NCBI GenBank assembly: GCA_905221605.1
Contig: CAJNDS010002302.1
Span: 321,522-385,521, forward strand
Direction of reading: 5' to 3'
Origin: Symbiodinium natans
Lineage: Eukaryota; Sar; Dinophyceae; Suessiales; Symbiodiniaceae
Length of the DNA stretch: 64,000 bases
The notes under the pieces were generated by a model that was not told the origin of the DNA, searched no databases, and saw nothing but the letters and a program-made list of their open reading frames with translations. This document shows, piece after piece, positions 49,201 to 58,745 of the stretch. How positions within the stretch are numbered: position 1 is the first letter of the stretch; every line of letters begins with the position of its first letter. A program made the position numbers and the translations under genes.

Positions 49201-49386
49201 ATGGCCGCCAGGAATCAAGAAACACCATTGGCAAGAACGTCGAATCGAACGTTTCTAGGCTCTACTGACTTCCTGATTCTTACTTGGCAGCATTCAGGGT
49301 TTAGGGTTTGGGGTTTGCGGTTTGCTTTGAACCTCTTGATCCACGAATCAGCCGGAGGGCAACTACATCTATACCTAGAGCGATAA
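49201..49386 (+). CDS. Open frame with an in-frame telomeric stretch
   Basis: ATG to TAA, 61 codons: MAARNQETPLARTSNRTFLG.. then repeat-coded GFRVWGLRF, then NLLIHESAGGQLHLYLER. Either an exon with embedded repeat or two exons with a repeat intron. Confidence 0.4.
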   Translation: MAARNQETPLARTSNRTFLGSTDFLILTWQHSGFRVWGLRFALNLLIHESAGGQLHLYLER

Positions 49387-49561
49387 AGCTAAACCCTAAA
49401 CCCTAAACCCCAATGCCTCGAACCCCAAATCCCAAACCCTAAACCCTCTAACCCCAAACCCTCTTACCCCAAACCCTCCTAAACCCTAAGTCCTAAACCC
49501 TAATTAGCCCCCAAAACCCTAACCCTAAAACCCTAGAACCCCCCAAAACCCCAAACCTTCC

Positions 49562-49669
49562 ATCCGGGGTGCCACGGCAGGCCACGACTCCCCGCGCATC
49601 GGGCGCCGAACCACCGCCACGGGAAGGCGCACGCCGTCCCAGCCAGCAAGCAGAAGGCACCTAATGAGG
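49562..49669 (+). CDS. Exon-like fragment, Pro/Arg-rich
   Basis: PSGVPRQATTPRASGAEPPP then REGARRPSQQAEGT and TAA. Confidence 0.45.
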
Positions 49670-49823
49670 TTTTGGAAGGTTTAGGGGTGCAAACCCTAAA
49701 ACCCTAAAACCCTAACACCCTAAAACCCTAAAACCCTAAAACCCTAAATATTTAACCCTAAAACCTTGGTATTACAAGGGTGTTAGAACAGATTCAGGGC
49801 TTTGGGGTTTCAAGTTTTGCGGT

Positions 49824-49998
49824 TTGTGGCCACACGTCAAGATTGCAACAGCCGAACACCCCTCCCCCTCCCCCCATCTTTTCAAATCACTCTTGGTACG
49901 GACGGGCTTGAACCCTAGTTGGGGCTTCGGTGATGATTCAAATGTTGATTGGAGGACAATATTCCTTGATGATGAGTACTGGAGTCTCTGTCCCCCTA
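49824..49998 (+). CDS. 57-codon open segment
   Basis: MWPHVKIATAEHPSPSPHLF, KSLLVRTGLNPSWGFGDDSN, VDWRTIFLDDEYWSLCPPR. Aromatic and acidic C-terminal half. Runs to a C-rich tract. No family recognised. Confidence 0.6.
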
Positions 49999-50052
49999 GA
50001 CCCTAAACCCTAAACCCTAAACCCTAAACCCCGACAAGTTGTCTGAGAACAG

Positions 50053-50119
50053 CACCGTCCGTGCACGGGTTCGGGCTGCGACGCGCTGAGCATCGTCTGC
50101 AGCGACTCACAGGGGACCT
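50053..50119 (+). CDS. Exon with GTGAGT donor
   Basis: Acceptor gtctgagaacag; HRPCTGSGCDALSIVCSDSQ then GT; donor GACCT|GTGAGTCC. C-ending codons. Confidence 0.55.
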
Positions 50120-50302
50120 GTGAGTCCTAAACCCTAGACCCTAAGCCCTAAGCCACAAGCCCTAAACCCTAACCCTGTAGGGAGTCGCGGCGGTGTTTTT
50201 AAGTAGGGTTCCCGAGACTCTGTGACCCTGAGCTACGAATCCTTTTGGCTGTGAGCTTATAGGTTTTAGGTTTAGGGTTATAGGTTAGTTTTGGATTTTC
50301 AG

Positions 50303-50398
50303 AGAGCCCTGAGGACGCCGAATTTTCCTGCGGCCCCAGACAACCATGACCCCCGTGGGAGACCTACGTTTTCGCTCTGGAACCGGAAGGCTTCTTGG
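50303..50398 (+). CDS. 32-codon exon whose donor is the telomeric repeat
   Basis: Acceptor gttttggattttcag; RALRTPNFPAAPDNHDPRGR then PTFSLWNRKASW; donor TTCTTGG|GTTTAGGG. Length 96 nt, phase 0 to 0. Confidence 0.65.
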
Positions 50399-50609
50399 GT
50401 TTAGGGTTTCGGGTTTCGGGTTTAGGGTAGTTTAGGGCCCTAAACCCTAGGAAGCATGCAATGGAACCGGATCAGGCCGCCGACATGGGAGAATAAGGGC
50501 CGCTACAATCAGGGCCTTAACATCTCAAGCCTTTTGAACCCTCAACCCTGAACCCTAAACCCTGAGCCCCAAACCCTGAACCCTGCCTAACCCCTAAACC
50601 CTGCCACGC

Positions 50610-50671
50610 CCTGACACGTGGGCCTGTGCACCGGCAAGGCTCCGCCAGGATGGACCTGAGATCCTTTGCAG
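50610..50671 (+). CDS. Exon-like fragment with GC donor
   Basis: DTWACAPARLRQDGPEILC; TTTGCAG|GCGTC. Confidence 0.45.
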
Positions 50672-51023
50672 GCGTCTTGAGAGTTGAAGGGTTCACGGTT
50701 TAGGGATTAGGGTTTCGGGTTTCGGGTGTGAGCTCCAGGCTGTAGGGCCCTCTAGGGTGTGGGGTTTGGGGTTTAGGGTACCCCAAACCCGAAAATCTCT
50801 TCAAACCCAAACCCTTGCCGATCATATGGCAACTGAACTTGAGACCCTGAACCCTAAACCCCAAACCCTAAACCCTAGGCCCTAAACCCTATACAAACCT
50901 AAACATATACCTAAGTACAAACCTATATAGAAACCCAATATATCAACCCCAGATCAACCCTAAACCCTAAACCCTAAACCCTAAACCCTAGACCCTAAAC
51001 CCGAAGCTTAAGTTCCTTAGCAG

Positions 51024-51096
51024 CAACTCAATGTGAGGCCATCCGCCTCAAAGTCGCCAGCTCCGAGCTTGCACCGAAGTTGCCTGGTTCATTGAG
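51024..51096 (+). CDS. Exon with pyrimidine-rich acceptor
   Basis: Acceptor taagttccttagcag; TQCEAIRLKVASSELAPKLP then GS, running into GAGTTTAGGG. Confidence 0.5.
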
Positions 51097-51382
51097 TTTA
51101 GGGTTTAGGGCTTAGGGCTTAGGGCTTAGGCTTTAGGGTTTAGGGTTCAGGGTTTAGGGTTTAGGGTTGAGGGTTGAGGGTTTACCCTCTCAACCTTTCG
51201 ACCGCCACAATTCCCCCGACCACTAACCAAAACACCCCGCGAGCCCTGCGCCCCCACAGTTCGGGTTTAAGGTTTACGGTTAGCTGACAGACTGCCTCGA
51301 CCCTAAGCATAATGCCCACCCCCTGACGCCTCAAAGGGCCGGGTTTAGGGTTTGAGTTTGAAGTTTAGGGTTTAGGTTTACC

Positions 51383-51795
51383 CACTTACTACGAGATAGT
51401 GAAGCCTCTACAACCAAGCGACCCTACACCTACACCCCCTACACCCCCTACACCCCCTACACCCCCTACACCCCTACACCCCTACACCCCCTACACCCCC
51501 TACACCCCCTACACCCCCTACACCCCCTACACCCCCGACACCCCCCACACCCCCACCCCCTACACCCCTACACCCTACCCCCCACCCTACACCCCTACAC
51601 CCCTTTCCCCCTACACCCCTACAACCTACACCCCTACACCCCTACACCCCTAACACCCCTACACCCTAACCCCTACACCCCTACACGCCCTATACCCTCC
51701 ACCCTCACCACACCCCTACACCCCTACACCCCTACACCCCTACACCCCTTACACACCCCTACACCCCTACCTCTACACCCCCCACCCCTACACCC
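51383..51795 (+). repeat. ACACCCCCT minisatellite with an open Thr-Pro-Pro frame
   Basis: Units ACACCCCCT and ACACCCCT from about 51430 to 51795. Upstream in-frame sequence YYEIVKPLQPSDPTP leads into (TPP)n to about 51653. Could be a Thr/Pro-rich linker exon or chance. Confidence 0.6.
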
Positions 51796-51868
51796 CTACA
51801 ATCCTAAACCCTAAACCCTAAAAACCCTGAACCCTGTACCATAAACCCTTAACCCTTCACCTCAAACC

Positions 51869-51993
51869 CTGAAAAGCTGGAGCCCCGGGCCGAGACGGAG
51901 GAAGCCTTCTGAAAGCGAGGCTCTGAGGCAGTCCCCCACCTCCCACAATTTTTGGGAAGCCGAGGTTGGAGGGGGCTCGTATGGGCTTCAAGG
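51869..51993 (+). CDS. 41-codon exon
   Basis: KSWSPGPRRRKPSESEALRQ then SPTSHNFWEAEVGGGSYGLQ; donor CAAGG|GTTTCAGGG. C-rich left, G-rich right. Confidence 0.6.
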
Positions 51994-52119
51994 GTTTCAG
52001 GGTTTGGGGTTTAGGGTTTAGGGTTTAGGGTTTAGGGTTTAGGGTTTAGGGTTTAGGGTTTAGGGCTTGACCTCATTGAAAAACCGGCTCTAGGGCTTAG
52101 GGTTTAGGGTCTAGGGTTT

Positions 52120-52314
52120 AACCTCACTGAAAATGCGACTCTTATTGTCATGATGAGTCTTCTCATTGCTGTGATTGCTATTGCCATTCTACTACGCTGC
52201 ACTCCTGTCAAGCTGGTGTTAAGTCACCATTCCCCGAACAAAAGGCCGAAAGAGGAGCCCTTCACGAGGAAACCCCCCTGCAAGAGGAAGCTGTTGACTT
52301 TGAACGAACCCTAA
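52120..52314 (+). CDS. C-terminus of a membrane protein
   Basis: 64 codons ending in TAA supplied by the CCCTAA of the repeat. NLTENATLIVMMSLLIAVIA then IAILL is a transmembrane helix; the tail CTPVKLVLSHHSPNKRPKEE and PFTRKPPCKRKLL is strongly basic, so it is likely cytosolic. Not reported by simple ORF length cut-offs because the first Met is internal. Family not recognised. Confidence 0.7.
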   Translation, partial: NLTENATLIVMMSLLIAVIAIAILLRCTPVKLVLSHHSPNKRPKEEPFTRKPPCKRKLLTLNEP

Positions 52315-52734
52315 ACCCTAAACCCTAAACCCTAAACCCTAAACCCTAAACCCTAAACCCTAAACCCTAAACCCTAAACCCTAAACCCTAAACCCTAAAC
52401 CCTAAACCCTAAACCCTAAACCCTAAACCCTAAACCCTAAACCCTAAACCCTAAACCCTAAACCCTAAACCCTAAACCCTAAACCCTAAACCCTAAACCC
52501 TAAACCCTAAACCCTAAACCCTAAACCCTAAACCCTTGCCGCAAGCCGCAAGTCCTGGAGCCCGAAGACCCTAAATCCGAGACCCTCCAATCCCCAAGCC
52601 CTGAAACCTGAAATCCGAAACCCTACAGCCTCAAAACGCACTTCAACGCCCCTAGACCCTAGACCCTAAACCCCAAACCCCCTAGGCCCTAATCCACAAC
52701 CCCACACCCTAGAACCTGGACCAGGCTGACCCCC

Positions 52735-52811
52735 CCCCGCGCCGAGGCCTCATCGCACAGCGGCACCTCTCCCACGGCATAGTGCTCCTGGCCGAAGAGA
52801 TCTTCATAAGG
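52735..52811 (-). CDS. Exon, acidic
   Basis: PYEDLFGQEHYAVGEVPLCD then EASAR, G/C-ending codons. C-rich left, G-rich right. Confidence 0.6.
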
Positions 52812-52969
52812 TTTAGAGTTTAGGGCTTAGGGTTTAAGGTTTAGGGTTTAGGCTGCGTTGTTTAAGGCTTAAGTTTCTAGGATTTAGGGCATTGGAAACC
52901 TTGGGCGATTAGGTTTTAAGATTCTGGGCTGGGGTCTTTGGGGCTTCGGGACTTGGGTTTCGGGTTCAG

Positions 52970-53063
52970 GGCCTCTGCTGAAGAATTCTGGGGCTCAGTC
53001 CCTGCTTGGAAGGAAAAATCCGACAGCTCCAATGAAGTATCACCATGTCACAAACAAGCCTAA
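52970..53063 (+). CDS. Terminal-exon-like fragment
   Basis: Acceptor cgggttcag; SAEEFWGSVPAWKEKSDSSN then EVSPCHKQA and TAA. Confidence 0.6.
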
Positions 53064-53189
53064 CCCAAAAGTCAAAATCTCCCAACCTCAAAATCGTAAT
53101 AAAAACTTCCTGAACCCCAAACCCCAAACCCTGAACCCTAAACCCTAAACCCGACGCCCCTAAACCCCTACATAAATTCCCTGAACCCT

Positions 53190-53264
53190 GAGCCGCGGGC
53201 GCGCCTGTGGGCGAAGCGCTGCTACGCGCCAGGGCGGCGGCCGCGAGCTGTTGCTGATAGGCAT
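53190..53264 (-). CDS. Exon-like fragment, Ala/Gln-rich
   Basis: HAYQQQLAAAALARSSASPT then GAPAAQ; donor CTCAGG|GTTCAGGG. A plus frame (GEALLRARAAAA) is also open. Confidence 0.5.
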
Positions 53265-53362
53265 GGCCTTTTGTTTAGAGTTCAGGGCTTTAGGGTTCTT
53301 AGGGTTTTAGGGTTCTAGGGCTTTAGGGTCTTTAGGGTTCAGGGCTTAGCTTTCTTTCGGGT

Positions 53363-53569
53363 TTAGAATGTTAGTGGCCTCTTGCAACATGGAGCTTGGA
53401 TACGAAATATGGCAAAATGCTGTTGCTTCATATTTAGCAGCCACTTGCCACCCAGAGCTTGAGGAAACCCGAAACCGCCCGCCCCACTCAACGCCACAAG
53501 GCCCCCAATGTCTTCGCCAGGCACTCGGTAGAGCTGGTAAGGCGTGCCAATGATCAACTCGTTGGCCAT
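53363..53569 (-). CDS. 68-codon open frame from ATG
   Basis: MANELIIGTPYQLYRVPGED, IGGLVALSGAGGFGFPQALG, GKWLLNMKQQHFAIFRI. A second minus frame (GWQVAAKYEATAFCHISYPS) overlaps the 3' half, so a frameshift or an intron is possible. Confidence 0.5.
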   Translation of the reverse strand: MANELIIGTPYQLYRVPGEDIGGLVALSGAGGFGFPQALGGKWLLNMKQQHFAIFRIQAPCCKRPLTF

Positions 53570-53599
53570 CCTTACGTGTGAGGCGTGGCATTTAGGGAA

Positions 53600-53920
53600 C
53601 CTCGAAAACCCTGAACCTTTGAACCCTCCACCCCAGAAACCCTAAGTCCCTAAACTCCTGAACCACTAAAGCCTAAATCCCTAGACTCCGAAGCCCTAGA
53701 CCCCAAAAAACCTCAAACTTTTCCAGACCACAGACTCTAGACCCTGCACCCTGGACCCTAAACCCTTAAACCTTCCCAAACCCTGGGCCCTAAACCTGGA
53801 CCCCCTAAACCCTTCAACTCTTCCCAATACCCTAGACGCTAGACCCTAAACCCTAAACCCCAAACCCTAAACCCAAGCCCTAAACCCCTAAACCTTAAAC
53901 TTTTCCCAAAACCCCTCGCC
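53600..53920. other. Degenerate C-rich telomere-like sequence, no gene
   Basis: AACCCTAGACCC/AACCCTTAAACC-type sequence without open, biased frames. Confidence 0.7.
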
Positions 53921-53923
53921 CAG

Positions 53924-54004
53924 CGACCAGTGCAAAGCATCCGGCCGAACCAGCGCCGAGGGCCAAGGCACCGACCACCTCCCAGCAGAGATTGAATTGT
54001 CGAG
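53924..54004 (+). CDS. Exon between C-rich and G-rich tracts
   Basis: Acceptor cccctcgcccag; DQCKASGRTSAEGQGTDHLP then AEIELS; donor TCGAG|GTTGAGGG. Confidence 0.6.
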
Positions 54005-54152
54005 GTTGAGGGTTGTCGTTAGGGTTTAGGGTTTAGGGTTTAGGGCTTAGGGCTTAGGGCTTAGGGCTTAGGGCTTAAGGCTTAGGGCTTAGGGTTTAGG
54101 GTTGAGGGTTGAGGTTCTTTTTTTGGTTTAGGGCTTAGGGTTTGGGGTTTAG

Positions 54153-54268
54153 GGTGCTCGGAACCCAAGGCATGGGACTTGGCGGGTTCAGCACCACTTT
54201 GCGGCTTGGGAGCCCCGCACCCCGAATCAAACCCTCACCTTTAGGCCCCAAAAGGGCCGAGGGATATG
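54153..54268 (+). CDS. Exon-like segment, two plus frames open
   Basis: RNPRHGTWRVQHHFAAWEPR.. or LGTQGMGLGGFSTTLRLGSP... Plus strand likely; frame unresolved. Confidence 0.45.
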
Positions 54269-54629
54269 AGGGTTTAGGTTTAGGGTTTTGGGCTTAGGGT
54301 TTAGGGTTTAGGGCTTAGGGTTTAGGGTTTAGGGCTTAGGGTTTAGGGTTGAGGGTTAAGGGTTTGGCGTTTAGGGTTCAGGGTTGAGGGTGCCCTAACC
54401 CCTCAAAAACGCCTCCTGAACCCAGACCCCTGAACCACTCAACCCTGGAAGCCTAAAACCCTCAATCCCGAAAGCCCTCAGATGCCCTGAGCCCCCAAAC
54501 CCTAAACCTTAACCATACACCCTGCCTAAACCCCAAACCCCAAACCCCAAACCCCAAACCCCAAACCCTGAACCCTAAACCCTAAACCCTAAACCCTAAA
54601 CCCTAAACCCTAAACCCTAAACCCCCCCC

Positions 54630-54742
54630 TCTGGCTTTCGGAATCGGAAGTCGGGCTCGGAGCGGGCCCAGGGCAGGAGGCCGAAAAGGCGGCGGAGGAG
54701 CCGCCGCTCGCCGCGACCGGGACCATGCCCAGCAATCTCCTC
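54630..54742 (-). CDS. Exon between C-rich and G-rich tracts
   Basis: EEIAGHGPGRGERRLLRRLF then GLLPWARSEPDFRFRKPEG. Strong G/C third bases. Confidence 0.6.
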
Positions 54743-54845
54743 AGGGTTTGGGGGTTGAGGGTTTGGGGGTTAGGGGTTTAGGGTTTGGGGTTTAGGGTTT
54801 AGGGTTTAGGGTTTCGGGTTTAGGGTTTAGGGTTTTCAAAGACAC

Positions 54846-54919
54846 AAAGATCCCAAGCAGTGCAGCACACATCGCTCCTCCATCTCGTGCTTGTACTCGA
54901 GGCCTTCTGCCGCCTCCTC
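54846..54919 (-). CDS. Exon, charged helix
   Basis: Acceptor cataactaaag; EEAAEGLEYKHEMEERCVLH then CLG; donor GATCTTT|GTGTC. Confidence 0.6.
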
Positions 54920-54984
54920 CTTTAGTTATGGGGTCCTTAAGGTTTAGGGTTCAGGGATTGGGGTCCAGGGTTCAGGGTTCAGGG

Positions 54985-55104
54985 TTCTTCAGCGAGGGGG
55001 GTTCAAGGGGTGTATCCCAAGCGTCCCCAATACTCCCCACTACTGTCTAAGCTTCCCTAAGGTTCCCTAGGTACCTACCCCCGGATGAACCCCCCTCCCT
55101 TAAG
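54985..55104. repeat. Foldback element, family H copy
   Basis: GGTTCAAGGGGTGTATCCCA.. and CCTAGGTACCTACCCCCGGA TGAACCCCCCTCCCTTAAGAA. Confidence 0.75.
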
Positions 55105-55108
55105 AACC

Positions 55109-55381
55109 CTATAACTTGGAGTGGCTTGGCAGAGAGAAGCACAGTCTGTTTCCCTGAACCTTCGGATTTGCGACATGCAAGGAGTGTGATATCTGTCGGG
55201 ATTTACAGTAACGTATCCTTCGTTTGCAAGAAAACGCGCTTCTTCCTTCGAACCTCAAAGAAAGCTCTCTGATTCCTTTTAATAGTCGTAGGGATCTGCG
55301 ATTCTTCGCACCTAAGCTGCTATGTTGTGTGTGTGTGTGTGTTCGCGTGTTCTCACAGGGAGTTTCAATGTACCTTTGCAC
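55109..55381 (-). CDS. Possible coding frame after family H
   Basis: RRSLRLLKGIRELSLRFEGR then SAFSCKRRIRYCKSRQISHS... Contains a CA/GT microsatellite at its start (55325-55345). Weak. Confidence 0.3.
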   Translation of the reverse strand: MQRYIETPCENTRTHTHTQHSSLGAKNRRSLRLLKGIRELSLRFEGRSAFSCKRRIRYCKSRQISHSLHVANPKVQGNRLCFSLPSHSKL

Positions 55382-55701
55382 AAGCCAGCTACTACCCTAC
55401 CAATCGATTGGCAACAACAACTAAGATTGGAAAGCACACAAATGCTCACAACATGTTTGTATATACATACTGTATCAGATATACATATACCAACGCGTAC
55501 ATACACCCCCGGGCCGAAAGTTTCGACCCACGGCACATGTTGGATGGCGCGCAGACAGTGAAGGCTCACGCGGAGTAGCGGAGTGCCGAAAAGGTGCGTT
55601 TTCACTGTGCCTGCTAGCGGAGAAATTGATACCCCGTTTAAAAATATAGCACTATAGAAGCTCCGGAGGAGGCCCCCAGGCTCACTTGTGTCAGGAGTCT
55701 G

Positions 55702-55866
55702 TGGGGAAGAGGGCGGGGCACAGGTGTAAGAACCCCAAGATGTCGGTGGGTCGAACTATCGGCCCGGCGCAGTATATTGGGCCATCATCCCCTGAGACGC
55801 CAAAAAGGTACTGACACTGATGCCCAAGCTCGGCCCGAGCTGAACTTACCCCCTAGGGTTAAGGGT
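55702..55866 (+). CDS. Exon-like segment, frame unresolved
   Basis: Acceptor ggaggcccccag at 55680; AHLCQESVGKRAGH with donor CACAG|GTGTAAG. Then either MSVGRTIGPAQYIGPSSPET with donor AAAAAG|GTACTG, or RWVELSARRSILGHHPLRRQ.. to TAA 55867. Confidence 0.5.
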
Positions 55867-55970
55867 TAAGTTGCGTTTGTGACTTGGGGGTTTAGGGTTT
55901 CATGAGAGTTTAGGCTTTTCGTAAACCCTAAACCCTAAGCCTTAAACAAACCCCACCCTCAACCCTACAC

Positions 55971-56036
55971 CCTCCTTCTCCATCTCTTCCTCCACGACTG
56001 ACTCATGCCTCAAGAAGCCAGGAACAGTACTGGCCA
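55971..56036 (-). CDS. Exon, acidic
   Basis: ASTVPGFLRHESVVEEEMEK then EG; donor GGAGG|GTGTAGG. Confidence 0.55.
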
Positions 56037-56139
56037 ACCCTAACCTAAACCCCAAACCCTCCCGAAACCCCAGAGTGCAACCCTGAACACGAAACCCCTG
56101 AAAATGAACAATTAAGGGTGATACTAAAGGTAATGCATG

Positions 56140-56300
56140 CATAATAAATATATCTATATATATATACAAAAACACGAACACACGAAAGAAGATATGTGTG
56201 TAAAACTTGAACATATTGTATATATATATATATACAGATGTATGCTACCATATATAGATATATACATAGATATATATATATATACATACACATATCAGAA
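56140..56300. repeat. TA/CA-rich microsatellite
   Basis: Mixed (TA)n and TATACA units; frames rich in YIYI are compositional. Confidence 0.9.
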
Positions 56301-56331
56301 TTTAGGGCCAAGGATTTTGGGTAAGGTTCAG

Positions 56332-56397
56332 GCTGGAACTCAGACTCCTCAACCCCAAAGATGGGAGGCCATCCCAAAGATCCCAGAGTTCAGGGCT
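56332..56397 (+). CDS. Exon-like fragment
   Basis: Acceptor gtaaggttcag; WNSDSSTPKMGGHPKDPRVQ then GLG. Confidence 0.5.
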
Positions 56398-56538
56398 TGG
56401 GGGTTGTTTAGGGCTTAGGGTTTAGGGTTTAGGGTTTAGGGTTTCGGGTTTCGGGTTTAGAGTTTAGGGATTCGAGAGAAGGGTGTAGTGCGCAGGGTGT
56501 AGACCTCAGAGCTTTGGGTGTTAGTCGTAGAGTTGAAG

Positions 56539-56640
56539 GCTTGGGATTGCTGACTTTGGCCAGGCAGCTGCTTTCCGACCTGGGCAGGGGCATGCTGCTT
56601 GGGAAGCTGCACGCGGCATGTGTGGAGTTGTGCTATAAGG
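56539..56640 (+). CDS. 34-codon exon whose donor is the telomeric repeat
   Basis: Acceptor gtagagttgaag; LGLLTLARQLLSDLGRGMLL then GKLHAACVELCYK; donor TATAAGG|GTTTAGGG. Amphipathic helix. Strong coding look. Confidence 0.65.
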
Positions 56641-56716
56641 GTTTAGGGTTTAGGGTCTAGGGTGTAGGGATTAGGGTCTACAGGGTTGAGGGTCTGTCCC
56701 TATTGGGGCAGTTGTT

Positions 56717-56799
56717 GGGGTTCCAGACTCATGCTTTTGGAGTTGTTTATTGATGGCAAGAGTTGCAAGGGAAACTCTTGTCTGTCATGACCCTGTGTG
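56717..56799 (+). CDS. Exon-like fragment
   Basis: VGVPDSCFWSCLLMARVARE then TLVCHDPV and TGA. Confidence 0.4.
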
Positions 56800-57113
56800 A
56801 TGGGCAAAACCCGAACACGGCTAAAGTGGCGGTACCCTGGCCTCAACTGGCCCAAACCTTCGGGGTTCTCTGAACCCTACACATACCTCGCTGCACCCCA
56901 AATTCCCAAGCCCTAAACGCTAAACCCATGAACTGTCAAAAACCCGAATCCCTAAACCCTAAACCCTTAATTCCTACTCAGAGGCACCCAGATAGCCACA
57001 ACTTCGAGCTGTTTGAAGTTGACCCTGGCTTTGGGTTTAGGGTTTTAGGGCTTAGGGTTTGGGATTTAGGGTTTAGGGTTTAGGGCAAAGCCCTAAACCC
57101 TTAAACCCCTCAC

Positions 57114-57188
57114 TGCCTGCACATTGAGTTCGAAGACGCCGAAGAGCTCCAGCACGTAGATGATGAACATAAGGAACCAGCCGACCTG
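57114..57188 (-). CDS. Membrane-helix exon
   Basis: Acceptor aaccttatag, donor CAGGCA|GTGAGG; exactly 25 codons: QVGWFLMFIIYVLELFGVFE then LNVQA. Hydrophobic segment with acidic residues, nearly all codons ending in C or G. Could be a segment of a channel or transporter, but no family can be assigned from 25 residues. Confidence 0.7.
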
Positions 57189-57279
57189 CTATAAGGTTCT
57201 TAGGGTTTAGGGCTTAGCGCTTAGGGCTTAGGCTTTGGGGTTGAGGGTTTAGGGTCTAGGGTTTAGGGTCTAATTAGGG

Positions 57280-57385
57280 TTCTTAAGGAAGGGTCAAGGG
57301 GGGTATGTGACCCAAGGTTACCCAACGTTCCCCAGGTACCTACCCCCCATGAACCCAACCCCTCCCTTAAGAACCCCATAAACCT
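57280..57385. repeat. Foldback element, family H copy
   Basis: TTCTTAAGGAAGGGTCAAGG GGGGTATG.. and GGTACCTACCCCCCATGAAC..CCTCCCTTAAGAA. Confidence 0.8.
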
Positions 57386-57524
57386 GGACGCAGGACCGAA
57401 GCTTTCAAGTTTGAGGTTGTTCGGGCTTAGGGTTCTAGGGCGTTGTTGACGCAAGCACGTTTAACTGCCCATGAACCTCCAAACAGCCAGAGCACACAGC
57501 CCCCGAAACCCCCACCCTAAACCC

Positions 57525-57612
57525 TAAATCCTAAACCCTAAATCCTAAACCCTAAATCCTAAACCCTAAATCCTAAACCCTAAATCCTAAACCCTAAATC
57601 CTAAACCCTAAC
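57525..57612. repeat. 14-bp higher-order telomeric array
   Basis: Alternating CCCTAAA and TCCTAAA units (CCCTAAATCCTAAA) repeated about six times. Confidence 0.9.
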
Positions 57613-57774
57613 CCCGTAGTTTAGTTCAGGGATATCAGGGAAGGCTCGGGACCTCTTCCCGCGCTGGTTGAGAGTTCAGGGCTGAGGCTTCAGGATGCCA
57701 GGGTTGAGGGTTGAGGGTTGAGGGTTTAGGGTTTAGGGTTTAGGGTTTAGGGTTTAGGGTTTAGGGTTTCGGGG

Positions 57775-57843
57775 TTGCAGCGCGCCTGGAGGCTCCGGGT
57801 GCAGTAGAAGAGCACCTTCCACGGCAGTCTCCTCATGCCGGGG
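57775..57843 (-). CDS. Exon, Arg-rich
   Basis: Acceptor accctcgaag; PGMRRLPWKVLFYCTRSLQ then ARCN; possible GC donor CTCCAG|GCGCGC. C/G third bases. Confidence 0.6.
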
Positions 57844-58352
57844 CTTCGAGGGTCTTAGAATCAGGGTTTAGGGTTTAGGGTTTAGGGTTCAGGGTTTGGG
57901 GTTTAGGGTTTAGGGTTTAGGGTTTAGGGTTGAGGGTTTAGGGTTCAGGGTTCAGGGTTTAGGGTTCAGGGTTCAGGGCTCAGGGTTTAGGTTTTAGGGT
58001 CTTGGATTCAGGGCCTTTTGGGGTTGTTTTGGGGCTTGGGGGGGGTTTCAGGGTGTTTAGGGCTTGGGCTGTTTTAAGGAGTCGTCCTTCGTTTGGGGGG
58101 GAGAGGGGGGGGAGAGGGTTTGGGGTTTAGGGTGTTGGGTGGAGGTTTTGGGTGGGTTTAGGGCATTTGGGGCTTAAGGGTTTTTGGGTCCGAAGCCCCA
58201 AGCCCGAAAGCCCAACCCTAAACCCTAAACCCGAACTTTCCTAAACCTCAAACTTCGTAAACCCTAGACCCTAACCCTCCTAAACCCTAAACCCAAAACC
58301 CTAAACCCTTAACCCTAAACCCTAAGCCCTAAACCCTAAACCCTAAACCCCC

Positions 58353-58446
58353 GGCTTCGGATGACAAGGCGAGCTGAGCCGCTGTAGGTGTGGCGTGGAA
58401 TCCATGGATGGCATCCAGAACCCGGTGCCCCTCGTGTTGACGAAAC
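58353..58446 (-). CDS. Exon between C-rich and G-rich tracts
   Basis: Acceptor taaacccag; FRQHEGHRVLDAIHGFHATP then TAAQLALSSEA. Strong coding look. Confidence 0.65.
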
Positions 58447-58609
58447 CTGGGTTTAGGGATTAGGGTCTAGGGTTTAGGGTTTAGGGTTTAGGGTTTTGGG
58501 ATTTAGGGTTTAGGGCTTAAACCCTAGACCCGAAACCTTAGTAGGGGTTGGGGGTTTGAGGTTATACAGTAGAGGTTGAGGATTTTGGGCTGAGGGTGAG
58601 CCCGGGGCT

Positions 58610-58745
58610 CATATGTGATTGTGGCGACCCCTCTGTGGGAAGATAGAGGATCTTCGAAAACTTCCCAAATAACCCAAAGCCCTAAAAACACCTTGTCTGA
58701 GCTATCGTCAAGCCCGGCAAATCCCGGACGACCTTTTGCTAAACC
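58610..58745 (+). CDS. Open segment, Ser/Pro-rich
   Basis: VIVATPLWEDRGSSKTSQIT, QSPKNTLSELSSSPANPGRP, FAKP; SPK/TLS pieces partly derive from repeat-like sequence. Confidence 0.5.

Noticed and set aside
55322-56418. Tyr/Ile-rich and Cys/Val-rich ORFs near 55.3 and 56.2 kb
   Set aside because: Translations of (GT)n and (TA)n microsatellites.
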